A DNA stretch of 64,000 nucleotides from Polyangiaceae bacterium (GCA_025937895.1 JAICQL010000007.1:1-64000); one strand, 5' to 3'; numbered from the stretch's first letter, positions 28,937-38,568 are shown. The notes: a model not told the origin generated them from the letters alone. A program made the numbers and translations.

Positions 28937-30706
28937 ATGAGCGCGCGGCTCTCCTCGGTGTTCCCGCGGCCCAGCGCCAGCGATCCGGACGACGTGGTCT
29001 GGACCCTGCAGACCGCGGCGGTGCAGTGGCAGCGCGGGCTGCGCGCCGACGCCATCGTCTGGGTGCGCAAGGCGGCCGATCTGTCCACCCAGGGCGGCCG
29101 TGCCAGCCGTGCCGAGGAGCTGCGCAATCACGCCGCGCGCCTCGCCGAGTTCCTGTGGTCCGATCCCGAAGAAGCGGGCGCGCCGGACTCGAGCGCACGC
29201 TCCGGGCAGGTGCCGGTGGGGCGCCGCGTGATCAGCGAGGAGGATGAGGACGAGATCATCGAGGTGGAGGAGCTCGACAGCTACGAGCTCGAGTTCACCG
29301 AGACCGACCTGCCCACCCCCGAGGACGCGGTCGCCGACATCTCGCCCGAGGATCTGAGCTACTACCAGGGCGAGGAGGCGAACACCGAGGGCGGTGTGTT
29401 GCCCGACGATCTGGATCTGCAGAGCGACTCGCCGCCGCGCGCCGCGGCCGACTCGTTCTTGAGCGTCAACCCGGAGGAGGACGATGACTCGTTCATCAGC
29501 GTCAATCCGGACAGTGAGAGCCCGGAGGAGGGCACCGAAGGCGATACCGTCGAGGTACGTGCCATCGACGAGAGCACGCTGGACGCGCACCGCGAGGCAG
29601 AGGACGTCGACTCGTACATCGAGGTAAATCCGGAGTCGATCCCCATGGCAGCGTCGCCGATCCCGGCGTCACCGCTGCCCACCTCCACGCAGTCGGACTA
29701 TCCCACGATGCCGCGCATCGAGCGGCCGCCGGCATTCCGTCCTGGCGGCTTGCTCGACAGCCTCGAGGGCACGCGCCTGCCCACAGTTCCTTCTCCCGCC
29801 AGCAGCGAGGCAGAGGCTGCGGCCGCCAGTGTGCTGCAGGGGCTGCAGACCGCACCGCCCGGCGCCGCCGAGCTGCCGGAGGGCTTGCGGCCGCCGGAGA
29901 GTGCGCCGCCCGAGGGCCTGCTGTCCGACGCCTTGCTCTCGGAAGAGGTTTCGCCTCCGGAAGGTCCGCCCGGAATCGACGGGCTGGCCTTCGAGTCCGT
30001 CGAGGCGCTGGCGGACCTGCCGGAAGAGGCCCAGCTCGAGCTCGCAGCGGGAGCGCAGCTCATCACCTTGACCTCCAGCGAGGAGTACCTGCTGCAGGAG
30101 GGCGCGGCGCTGATCACGCACGGGCAGGTGCACGTCACCCTGCCGTATTCGGACGTGAGCGGCGAGCGCATCGGCGGCGGCGCCGTGGTGTCGGCACGGG
30201 GCTCGGTGGAGTCCGGTCCGCTGCGCCTCATCGCCGGCGCGGAGCGAACACGGTTGGTGGCGTGGACGGACGAGCAGCTCTCGCGCGCGATGCGTGACTG
30301 CCCGTGGGTGGAGGATGATTTGCGGCAGCTCGCCGATCGTCTGCAAGCGCACGCGGGCGCGGGCCTGGGCCCGCTCGGCGAGCGTCTGGACGACGCGCTG
30401 CGCGCGGCCGTGTACGAGCGCCTGCAGGTGCGCGTGCTGGCCCCGCGCGAGACGGTGGCGGAGCGCGGCAAGCCGCTCAAGGGTCTGTTCGTGGTGGCGG
30501 TGGGGGACCTGCGGGTCGGCGGTACCGGCACGGAGATCATCACCTCCGGACAGTTCGTGTTCCCGGGCTGTGTGATCGGCGCGGAGCCCGCGCCGGCCGA
30601 CGTCACCGCGGGGCCCAAGGGTGGGGTGGTGCTGTTTGCCAGCCGCCCCATCGCGCATGAGCTGATGATGAGCGTGCCGCCACTGCTGGAGATCCTGGCG
30701 AGCTGA
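28937..30706 (+). CDS. protein with two degenerate cNMP-binding-like domains and an acidic linker
   Basis: 589 aa. Residues 1-75 are helical and TPR-like (AVQWQRGLRADAIVWVRKAADL). About 95-375 is an acidic, disordered linker carrying three copies of DS[FY][LI][SE]VNP (172-179, 184-191, 225-232). From about 350 to the end, two CRP-like beta-roll domains appear (LADLPEEAQLELAAGAQLITL..., then VYERLQVRVLAPRETVAERG...GLFVVAVGDLRV). The glycine/arginine phosphate cassette of real cNMP sites is not evident, so ligand binding is doubtful. It is 52 bases after ftsK and probably cotranscribed. Fold assignment is inference. Confidence 0.65.
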   Translation: MSARLSSVFPRPSASDPDDVVWTLQTAAVQWQRGLRADAIVWVRKAADLSTQGGRASRAEELRNHAARLAEFLWSDPEEAGAPDSSARSGQVPVGRRVISEEDEDEIIEVEELDSYELEFTETDLPTPEDAVADISPEDLSYYQGEEANTEGGVLPDDLDLQSDSPPRAAADSFLSVNPEEDDDSFISVNPDSESPEEGTEGDTVEVRAIDESTLDAHREAEDVDSYIEVNPESIPMAASPIPASPLPTSTQSDYPTMPRIERPPAFRPGGLLDSLEGTRLPTVPSPASSEAEAAAASVLQGLQTAPPGAAELPEGLRPPESAPPEGLLSDALLSEEVSPPEGPPGIDGLAFESVEALADLPEEAQLELAAGAQLITLTSSEEYLLQEGAALITHGQVHVTLPYSDVSGERIGGGAVVSARGSVESGPLRLIAGAERTRLVAWTDEQLSRAMRDCPWVEDDLRQLADRLQAHAGAGLGPLGERLDDALRAAVYERLQVRVLAPRETVAERGKPLKGLFVVAVGDLRVGGTGTEIITSGQFVFPGCVIGAEPAPADVTAGPKGGVVLFASRPIAHELMMSVPPLLEILAS

Positions 30707-30990
30707 CGGCTGGGGAGCCTGCCGGCGCGTTACGCGGCGCGCTGAACCTGGCTCTGCTGCGGGTAGCCGTGTGCGCGGCGCTGCTCGGCGCCGGAGAGCT
30801 CTGGCAAGCGCCGCGCTGACTGGCAGCCGGGCGCGCCCTGCGAGCTCCGGCGTATGGGCTCGGCTGGGCGTTGCCGCTGCTCGCTGGGCTCAGCTCGTGG
30901 CTGACGCGCCCCGGAGCCCGAGCCCGTGCGCGCGGCTGGCGCTGCTCTCGGCCTGGGCGCAGAAATGTGCCAGGCTGTGCCAGCGGGCCG
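30707..30990 (+). pseudogene. possible remnant of an HTTM-like membrane protein gene
   Basis: Starting at 30703 one frame reads LNLALLRVAVCAALLGAGELWQAP, then a TGA at about 30817, then continues LRAPAYGLGWALPLLAG. This resembles the start of HTTM-type membrane proteins, with an in-frame stop and later frame loss. No valid start codon or intact ORF exists. It may be a decayed gene or chance in GC-rich DNA. Confidence 0.25.
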
Positions 30991-31740
30991 TCAGCCCTCG
31001 ATCTGCCAGAGCAGCTGCTGGTGCCCCTGTGCACCTGCGAAGCGCAGGCCCAGCCAGCGCGCCTGCGGTGAGACGGTGGGGCGTCCGTCGAGGGTCAACA
31101 CGGGGAAGCGGATTTTGTGCACCACCCGCCAGGGCGTCGTGTACGGGAAATACGTCAGCTCCGTCGCGCCGGGTCTGTTGATGCGCTCGATCTCGCTGGG
31201 TGCCGTCTCGTTGCCCTGATCGTCGATCAGCCGCACGATCCACGCGGCGTTGGGCGCCGTCAGATCCGACCACGGACGGCGCTGCGCGTACAGCGCCACG
31301 TAAAACTGATGGTACTTCTGCGTCTCGGCCAGCGAGCTCTGCAGCAGCGCGTGGGTCTGATCGACGGTGAGGCGATAGTCTTCCGCGTAGCGGATGGCGT
31401 ACGCCCAGCGGAAATCCCACGACTCGTATGTGGCCGTGGCGGTCAGGAAGTTATCGAGCGCGCTGAGGGAGACGATGCTCTCCTCGCGCGTCCAGCGCCG
31501 CAGCACCGACTCATAGTCGGTGGCCACGTATTCGCGCGGGCCCTGGCCCATCTGGACCGTAGGCGGTGCGCACCCGGCAGCCAGCAGCAGCAGGCCCGCG
31601 CCGCTCAGGGCGCGCAGGGCAAGGCGGCGGCGCAGGGTTGCAGGGCCGCGCAAAATGGCCGGGCCGCCAAGAGCTGCAGGGCCGCCAAGAGCTGCAGGGC
31701 CGCCAAGAGCTGCAGAGCCGAGCAAGGGCGGGCGGGGCAC
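30991..31740 (-). CDS. uncharacterised lipoprotein with repeat-expanded N-terminus
   Basis: 249 aa from a GTG at 31740. The N-terminus has three GGPAAL units encoded by an 18-bp repeat, then RRRLALRALSGAGLLLLAAGC, an Arg-rich signal peptide with lipobox LAAGC. The mature domain (about 190 aa) has motifs such as SVLRRWTREESIV, WAYAIRYAEDY and TYFPYTTPWRVVHKIRFP; I do not recognise the family. The long n-region before the signal peptide is odd, and the true start may be a TTG after the repeats. It lies 17 bases after rseP and is probably cotranscribed. Confidence 0.7.
   Translation of the reverse strand: MPRPPLLGSAALGGPAALGGPAALGGPAILRGPATLRRRLALRALSGAGLLLLAAGCAPPTVQMGQGPREYVATDYESVLRRWTREESIVSLSALDNFLTATATYESWDFRWAYAIRYAEDYRLTVDQTHALLQSSLAETQKYHQFYVALYAQRRPWSDLTAPNAAWIVRLIDDQGNETAPSEIERINRPGATELTYFPYTTPWRVVHKIRFPVLTLDGRPTVSPQARWLGLRFAGAQGHQQLLWQIEG
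31661..31714 (+). repeat. 18-bp tandem repeat in a lipoprotein signal region
   Basis: Three perfect copies of GGGCCGCCAAGAGCTGCA encode GGPAAL on the minus strand. The core GCAGGGCCGCC is shared with the repeat in the FHA gene at 23341, although the two genes are otherwise unrelated. Confidence 0.9.
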
Positions 31741-31756
31741 GCCGCCAGTGTACCGC

Positions 31757-32791
31757 TCATTCCCCGCGGATGTCGAAAACACTCACGACGACCATGAGCG
31801 CCAGGAACATCAACAGGCCGATGGCGTGGATATGTGCTTCGACCCGCGCGTTGGGCTTGCGCCGGGCCACGCCCTCGTAGGTCAAGAACACCAGGCGGCC
31901 GCCGTCGAGAGCCGGGAAGGGCAGCAGGTTGAAGCCGCCCAGGTACGCGCTGAGCATGCCCAGGATGTACAGGTAGTCGTCCATCCCGCGGTGCGCCGCC
32001 TTGCCGATCTCGCGGCTGATGCCGACGGGGCCGGTGAGCGAGGCCTTCTCCTTGCCGGTCACGATGCGGCCCAGGCCGACGACCAGGCGGTACACCACCT
32101 CCGCGGGCCGCACGATCGACATCGTCACGGCCTCGCTGATGGCCACTGGCTCGCGCACGGTATCCGCGGGCGCCACGCCGATCACGCCGCCGCCGTTCTC
32201 TGCCTTGGGCTCCGGGGTCACGGTCAGGCGCACCGACTTGCCCTCGCGCAGCACCTCCACGTCCAGCGGGCGATTGGGGCTGGCCAGGATGATCTGGCGC
32301 ATCTGCTCGAAGGTATCGATCTTCTGGCCACCGATGCCGACGATCTTGTCGCCGCTCTGCATCTGCGCCTTGGCCGCGGCACCGCCCTCGACCAGCTCGA
32401 CGGTGGTGGTGGGCACGTGTTGCCCGCCGATGAGCAGCGCGCCGAAGAACAACACCGACGCAAACAGGTAGTTGGACAGCGGCCCCGCCAGGATGGTGAG
32501 GATGCGCGCCGGCAACGAGGCGTTGGCGTAGCTGCCCTTGTCGTCGGGGTCCGCCTCTTCGAACGGATTCATCCCGGCGATCTGCACGTAGGCGAGGAAC
32601 GGGATCAGCGCGACCTGATAGACCGTCTCGCTGTCACGCGGCTGGTGGCGCCAGATGGGCGGCCCGAAGCCGATGCTGAAGCGCAGCACTCGCATCTTGA
32701 AGGCTCGTGCCACCAGGTGATGCCCGGACTCGTGCACGACCATCAGCAACGCGAGGCCGAAGACGGCCGCCAGAATTCCGGTCCAACTCAT
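31757..32791 (-). CDS. rseP: site-2 protease RseP, intramembrane zinc metalloprotease
   Basis: 344 aa, inner membrane. The metal site HESGH is at residues 20-24 in TM1, and the second motif FPALDGGRLVFL provides the Asp ligand near residue 304. One PDZ domain (about 120-215, GDKIVGIGGQKIDTFEQM) sits between TM segments; E. coli RseP has two. The family cleaves anti-sigma factors and signal-peptide remnants. AGGGA precedes the ATG. The downstream partner is the lipoprotein at 30991. Confidence 0.93.
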   Translation of the reverse strand: MSWTGILAAVFGLALLMVVHESGHHLVARAFKMRVLRFSIGFGPPIWRHQPRDSETVYQVALIPFLAYVQIAGMNPFEEADPDDKGSYANASLPARILTILAGPLSNYLFASVLFFGALLIGGQHVPTTTVELVEGGAAAKAQMQSGDKIVGIGGQKIDTFEQMRQIILASPNRPLDVEVLREGKSVRLTVTPEPKAENGGGVIGVAPADTVREPVAISEAVTMSIVRPAEVVYRLVVGLGRIVTGKEKASLTGPVGISREIGKAAHRGMDDYLYILGMLSAYLGGFNLLPFPALDGGRLVFLTYEGVARRKPNARVEAHIHAIGLLMFLALMVVVSVFDIRGE

Positions 32792-33107
32792 CTTGTCCCT
32801 TGGTTATAGTGTCCGGCTCACCCCCCCGCCACGACTTAGGTCCACCACCCTGAGGTGCGCTGCAGGGGGCGCGGCCCGCGGGACGAGCTTGCGGTAGGCC
32901 CGTTCCCCCGTTGTGCGGTCGCGTGGGCGCTGCTAGCGTCCGCGCACGTTTTTTTGCCTTGGGCCTTTCGGGGGCGACGCCCGGTCGAGCGACTGACCCC
33001 TTTCGGGGCCGCGCGGGCGTGACGTTTCGAGGGACCCGGGGCACAGACAGTGTCCCTTCAGCAGCGGGCTCGAGCCACCGAGCCTGCCGAGAGAGCAAGG
33101 TACTTCC
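32792..33107. other. rseP-TPR divergent intergenic region
   Basis: 316 bases between the divergent rseP and TPR genes. It holds a TATAGT/TATAAC-type -10-like box near 32805 and a strong rho-independent terminator at 32921-32955 pointing toward the TPR gene. Downstream of that are short GC-rich inverted repeats (GGGC/GCCC; GGGAC/GTCCC) up to the TPR start. Confidence 0.5.
32921..32955 (+). terminator. orphan intrinsic terminator between divergent genes
   Basis: An 11-bp stem (32921-32931 with 32935-32945, two G-T wobbles) closes a 3-base loop and is followed by ACG and seven T residues (32949-32955). No plus-strand gene ends upstream; the nearest is more than 2 kb away across minus-strand genes. 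It therefore either ends a small RNA started near 32810 or attenuates the leader of the TPR gene. Confidence 0.7.
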
Positions 33108-34316
33108 ATGAGCCAGTCGACCCCACCCGAAGCCATCGGCGGCGAGGCGAACATTTCCATCGAGGGTGGCGCTGCCATTCTCGCCCCCGTCAGCGCCTTC
33201 CAGGGCGGGGTGCCGCCGGGGGCGCTCATCCTGCTGCCGCTGAAGAAGCCGACGGATGAGCTGATCGAGAGCATGAAGACGGGCCCCGTCGCGCTCACCC
33301 CCGATCAGATGTGGAAGCTGCTCGGCTTCAACGGCCCCGCGGTGCAGATCCAGGACGCGCAGGGGCGGCCGATCACCGTGGGTCTCGAAGACCTGCTGTC
33401 GAGCCTGGAGAAGCACTGGCAGGAGAACCCGGATGATCTGAATCGTGGGCGGCTCTATGCGCAGGAGCTGATGAAGTACCGCCGCTCGGAGCAGGCGGAG
33501 AAGGTGATGGCCAAGGTCGTCGCCTCGGGCGGCAGCGGTCAGGACTGGCTGGGCCTGGGCGTGGCACAGGTGGCCAACGAGAAGTGGGACAAGGCGGAGA
33601 GCACGCTGAAGGGCGCGCAGAACCTGATGCCGGACAATCCCTTCCCCTCGCTGCACCTGGCCAAGGTGTATCGTTCGAAGGACGATCGCGCGCTGGAGCG
33701 CCAGATGGCGGAGAAGGCCATCAGCATCGATCCCAACTGTGTCGAGGCCTGGGCGTACCTGTTTGCGAGCGTGCGCGACACCGACGGCGATCAGGCGGCA
33801 GAGGCTGCGCTGCAGCAGTTGGCCAACGCCGAGCCGAACAAGAAGACGGCAGCGCCGTTCGTGGCGATGCAGGGCGTTTACGCCGCGAAGGAAGAGACGC
33901 GGGAGCAGGCGCTCACCTGGGCGCAGCGCGCGGTGGAGCGTAACCCGGACGACACCCTGGCCCTGATCAGCCTTTCGGCGCTGCACGGCGCCAAGCAGGA
34001 TTTCGCGGCCATCGTCGCGCTGCTCAGCAAGCACGAGGCCAAGATGGTGCGCGACGTGCGCCTGGCCAACAACTACTTCGAGGCGCTGTTCCAGATGCGC
34101 GAGATGGAGAAGGTCACCAAGCTGCTCAACGCGCTGGCGGGCTCTCCCGATCGCAACGTCAAGCAGTTCGCCGTCGATCGCTCGCGTGCCGTGGCGCAGT
34201 ACCTCCAGCAGCAGCAGCAGGCACTGCGCGGCGTGGCCGCCAACGCCGGCGCGCCTGCCGCTGGAGCTCCGCGGCCCGGTGCCCCGCGTCCGGCAGCCAG
34301 CCCGCGCCCGCGCTGA
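33108..34316 (+). CDS. TPR-repeat protein
   Basis: 402 aa, no signal peptide. Residues 1-95 form a Gly/Pro-rich non-repeat domain. From about 100 to 340, TPR-type helix pairs repeat (NRGRLYAQELMKYRRSEQAEKV, KWDKAESTLKGAQNLMPDNP, EKAISIDPNCVEAWAYLF, EQALTWAQRAVERNPDDTLAL). The tail is Ala/Pro-rich. TPRs mediate protein-protein contacts; the partner is unknown. It has its own strong terminator and a possible attenuator upstream, so it appears monocistronic. Confidence 0.82.
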   Translation: MSQSTPPEAIGGEANISIEGGAAILAPVSAFQGGVPPGALILLPLKKPTDELIESMKTGPVALTPDQMWKLLGFNGPAVQIQDAQGRPITVGLEDLLSSLEKHWQENPDDLNRGRLYAQELMKYRRSEQAEKVMAKVVASGGSGQDWLGLGVAQVANEKWDKAESTLKGAQNLMPDNPFPSLHLAKVYRSKDDRALERQMAEKAISIDPNCVEAWAYLFASVRDTDGDQAAEAALQQLANAEPNKKTAAPFVAMQGVYAAKEETREQALTWAQRAVERNPDDTLALISLSALHGAKQDFAAIVALLSKHEAKMVRDVRLANNYFEALFQMREMEKVTKLLNALAGSPDRNVKQFAVDRSRAVAQYLQQQQQALRGVAANAGAPAAGAPRPGAPRPAASPRPR

Positions 34317-34340
34317 GTAGCTCTCACGGCGGCTGAAACT

Positions 34341-34379
34341 ACGGGTCCCCGGAGCTCGGCTCCGGGAGACCCGTTTTTT
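34341..34379 (+). terminator. strong intrinsic terminator of the TPR gene
   Basis: ACGGGTC plus CCCGGAGC pairs with GCTCCGGG plus GACCCGT around a TCG loop, with one unpaired A, followed by a T-run 34374-34379. It lies 25 bases after the TPR stop. Confidence 0.92.
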
Positions 34380-34444
34380 ATGCCCAAGGCCGGCCCAGCC
34401 GGCGCGAGCGGTTACATAACGAACCCAAAGCCGCTTTGTTGGCC

Positions 34445-35638
34445 ATGGGCGGTCGGCCCGGGGAGACTCGCCCCGTGCAAGTTGGTGACAAGATCGCGGG
34501 ACGCTACCGCCTGCTTCGCCGCCTGGCCGCGGGCGGGATGGGCGAGGTGTGGGCCGCCAACAATGAGCTGACCAACCGCGACTTTGCCATCAAGTTCCTG
34601 CTGAAGGAGTTCGCCAGCAACGACGAGGCGTACAACCGCTTCGTGCGCGAGGCGGAGACGACGGGCAAGCTGCAGCACCCGAGTATCGTCGACGTCTTCG
34701 ACGTGGCGCAGACCACCGATGGGCGGCCCTTCATCGTGATGGAGCTCCTGGTGGGCGAGGGCCTGGATGAGCGGCTCAAGCGCGAGGGCTCGCTGCCGCC
34801 GCTGCAGGTGGCCGCCTACTTCTCGCAGATCGCCATGGCGCTGGACCTGGCGCACCGCGCCGGCATCGTGCACCGCGATCTTTCGGCCTCGAACATCTTC
34901 CTGGCGCGCTCGCGCGAGCACAACGGTATCTGCCCCAAGATCCTGGACTTCGGCGTCAGCAAGCACCTGGGGCCGAGCGATGGTGCGTTCCAGACGTGTC
35001 ACGGCGCGGTGCTCGGCAATCCGCTGTATATGAGCCCGGAGCAGGCGCGCGGCGCCGAGCAGGTCGATGCTCGCACGGACGTGTGGTCGCTGGGCGTGCT
35101 GATGTACCAGGCGCTGACCGGCGTGGCGGCGTTCGCCTCGCGGAACTACAACGCGCTGATGGTCGACATCATGACCCGGCCGCACCGGCCCGTCCAGGAG
35201 CTGGTGCCCTCGCTGGATCGCGCGCTGGCGGGCATCGTCGAGGGCTGTCTGGTCAAGGATCGCACGCGGCGCATCGGCTCCGCGAGCGAGCTCGCCGAGC
35301 GGCTGGCGGCAGTGGCGCGGCGGCTCGGTCGCAACGAGGAGAGCTTGCCGGATACGCCGCGGCGGCGCGCGACGGATCGGCTGCCGCCGGTGCGCGGCGT
35401 GGTCGGCGCCCTGGCGCACCCGTCCAACGCACCGCTGCGGGGCATGGACCGGCTGGTGCCACAGGGCACCAGCTACGGTCGGGTGGCGTGGCTGGCGGGG
35501 CTGTGTGGGCTGGCCCTGGGTGCGCTGAGCGCCTACGCCATCGTCAGCTGGCGAGCGAGTGGCACGAGCAACGGCCCCGTCGCGGTGCCCGCTGCTGTCA
35601 CTCCGCCGGATCAGGTGGCGCGCCGCAGCGCCGAGTGA
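34445..35638 (+). CDS. Hanks-type Ser/Thr protein kinase, membrane-anchored
   Basis: 397 aa from the ATG at 34445 (a TTG lies 9 bases upstream). The N-terminal kinase domain (about 15-275) has the Gly-loop LAAGGMGEVW, FAIKFL lysine, HRDLSASN catalytic loop with Asp intact but the usual Lys replaced by Ser, DFGVSKH and MSPEQARG. One C-terminal TM (VAWLAGLCGLALGALSAYAIV, about 350-370) is followed by a short outer tail with no sensor domain. It is probably active, with the HRDLS variant a known substitution. The next gene is an EAL-HDOD protein. Confidence 0.93.
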   Translation: MGGRPGETRPVQVGDKIAGRYRLLRRLAAGGMGEVWAANNELTNRDFAIKFLLKEFASNDEAYNRFVREAETTGKLQHPSIVDVFDVAQTTDGRPFIVMELLVGEGLDERLKREGSLPPLQVAAYFSQIAMALDLAHRAGIVHRDLSASNIFLARSREHNGICPKILDFGVSKHLGPSDGAFQTCHGAVLGNPLYMSPEQARGAEQVDARTDVWSLGVLMYQALTGVAAFASRNYNALMVDIMTRPHRPVQELVPSLDRALAGIVEGCLVKDRTRRIGSASELAERLAAVARRLGRNEESLPDTPRRRATDRLPPVRGVVGALAHPSNAPLRGMDRLVPQGTSYGRVAWLAGLCGLALGALSAYAIVSWRASGTSNGPVAVPAAVTPPDQVARRSAE

Positions 35639-35770
35639 GCCGCGCCGGCACACGCCGGCGCCCTGCCGTCCCGCGCCGTATCGGCTTCGCTCCAGATCGC
35701 TGCTTACCTGCGGGGTGCCAGGGCCGCGCTTCAGGAAGCGCCGGCTGCTGCCGATCACGACAGAGTTAAC

Positions 35771-37117
35771 ATGAGGGCGGGGGATAAAGGTCGCGCTCAG
35801 GGGCACGCAGGGGCTGGCGCAGCGCCCGAGAGCGCGACGCGCCAGGCCGAGATCTACCTGGCACGCCAGCCCATCTTCGACGCCTACCGAGAGGTGCACG
35901 GCTACGAGCTCTTGTACCGGGCTTCGGCCGAAAACCGCTTCACGGCCACCGAGGGGGAGCACGCGACCTCCGCGGTCATCGCGCGCACGTTCCTGTCGCT
36001 GGGGCTGGACAACGTCACCGGCGGCAAGCTCGCGTTCATCAACTTCCCGCGCCAGCTGCTGATCGAGGGCGTGGCCACGGCGCTGCCGCACGATCGGGTC
36101 GCGATCGAGATCCTGGAGGACGTGAAGCCCAACCCCGAGCTGCTGCAAGCGGTGGAGCGGCTGAAGGACTCTGGCTACACGGTCGCGCTCGATGACTTCG
36201 TGCTGCTGGACCCCGAATATGAGCCGCTGCTGGCGCTCGCGGACGTGGTGAAGGTGGACTGGCGCGCGTCGGAGCCGAAGAGCCGCGAGGCGATCGCCCG
36301 CCGCTTTGCCCAGCACGGCCCCAATCTGCTCGCCGAGAAGGTGGAGACGGAGGCGGAGTTCCAGAACGCGGTGGAGCTCGGCTACCGCTACTTCCAGGGC
36401 TTTTTCTTCGCGCACCCGCAGATGGTGAGCGCGCGCGAGCTGCCCGCGTTCAAGCTGACGTACCTGCGCTTGATGAAGGAGATCCAGCAGCCGTCGCTGG
36501 ACTTCGATGCCATCGAGCGCATCGTCAAGACGGAGAGCACGCTCCTGCACTGGGTGCTCAAGCGGGTCAACTCTGCCGCGTTTGGCTTTCGCTCGCGGGT
36601 GAACTCGATCCGCCAGGCGCTGCTGGCGCTGGGCGAGCGCGAGCTGCGCAAGTGGGTGTCGGTGTTCTGCATTGCCGGCATGGGCAACGACCGCCCGCAG
36701 GAGTTGCTGGTGCAGTCGTACGTGCGCGCGCACCTGTGTGAGGAGCTGGCGCATCGCTCGCCCAGCTCGCGCTATCGGGGCGAGGCGTTTCTGGTGGGCA
36801 TGCTGTCGCTGCTGGACGCGGTGATCGGGCGGCCACTGTCGGAGCTGCTGGCCGAGCTGCCGCTCTCGCCCGAGGCGCGCAGCGCGCTGCTCGAACGGAA
36901 GGGGCCGCTGTCGACCATGCTGGCCTGTACGGAGGCGTACGAGCGCGCCGACTGGGTGCAGGTGGCGGCGGCGGCCGAGGCGCTCGACCTGCCGCTCGGC
37001 GAGATCTCGGCGGGCTACTTCGAGGCGATCGCGCAAGCGCAGGAAGTCTTTGGTGATATTTCGCCGCCCGCGCGGGCCGCCCGGCTCCCTCAAAAGGGGC
37101 TGCCCAGGAAGAAGTGA
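35771..37117 (+). CDS. EAL-HDOD (YuxH-type) signalling protein
   Basis: 448 aa, cytosolic. The N-terminal EAL-like domain (about 27-215) has ELLYR in place of EAxLR, EILEDV and ALDDFVLLD, so c-di-GMP hydrolysis is unlikely. The HDOD domain (about 220-410) has LLHWVLKRVNSAAFGFR and SIRQALLALGERELRKW. Such proteins act as regulatory scaffolds; some affect motility or competence. It lies 132 bases after the kinase gene and just before recA. Confidence 0.9.
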   Translation: MRAGDKGRAQGHAGAGAAPESATRQAEIYLARQPIFDAYREVHGYELLYRASAENRFTATEGEHATSAVIARTFLSLGLDNVTGGKLAFINFPRQLLIEGVATALPHDRVAIEILEDVKPNPELLQAVERLKDSGYTVALDDFVLLDPEYEPLLALADVVKVDWRASEPKSREAIARRFAQHGPNLLAEKVETEAEFQNAVELGYRYFQGFFFAHPQMVSARELPAFKLTYLRLMKEIQQPSLDFDAIERIVKTESTLLHWVLKRVNSAAFGFRSRVNSIRQALLALGERELRKWVSVFCIAGMGNDRPQELLVQSYVRAHLCEELAHRSPSSRYRGEAFLVGMLSLLDAVIGRPLSELLAELPLSPEARSALLERKGPLSTMLACTEAYERADWVQVAAAAEALDLPLGEISAGYFEAIAQAQEVFGDISPPARAARLPQKGLPRKK

Positions 37118-37134
37118 GAGCTTCAGGGGTCCGC

Positions 37135-37163
37135 TTGACACCTGAATGAATTATCAGTAGTCT
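37135..37163 (+). promoter_or_regulatory. candidate recA promoter with embedded inverted repeat
   Basis: A perfect TTGACA (37135-37140) is followed by exactly 17 bases and TAGTCT (37158-37163). The spacer contains CTGA-N8-TCAG (37142-37157), an operator-like dyad that nearly fills it. It is about 90 bases before the recA start. A LexA role is possible, but the motif matches no LexA box I know with certainty. Confidence 0.5.
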
Positions 37164-37250
37164 GCCCCGGGCGATCGATGGAGTACATCGATCACGAGAG
37201 CGCAATCAGGCCGCCAGGCGCGGCGATACCGCTCGGAAGGAGCCTTGCCC

Positions 37251-38486
<1,236 letters not shown>

Positions 38487-38523
38487 CCCTTACGCACCTG
38501 CCGCGCTCGCCGGGCGCTCTGTC

Positions 38524-38568
38524 GCTCGGCGAGCACTGTCCGCTCGGCGAGCACTGTCCGCTCGGCGA
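38524..38568 (+). repeat. 18-bp tandem repeat after recA
   Basis: Two and a half copies of GCTCGGCGAGCACTGTCC lie directly downstream of recA. It is non-coding here; each unit contains a short internal dyad (GCTCGGCGAGC). Confidence 0.85.

Noticed and set aside
32911..33111. short plus-strand frame before the TPR gene
   Set aside because: It runs through the terminator hairpin and T-run and ends inside the TPR start; no protein features.
34412..37141. 909-codon open frame on the minus strand
   Set aside because: It is antisense to the kinase and EAL-HDOD genes, His/Arg/Gln-rich, with no domain; it results from G/C-biased third positions.
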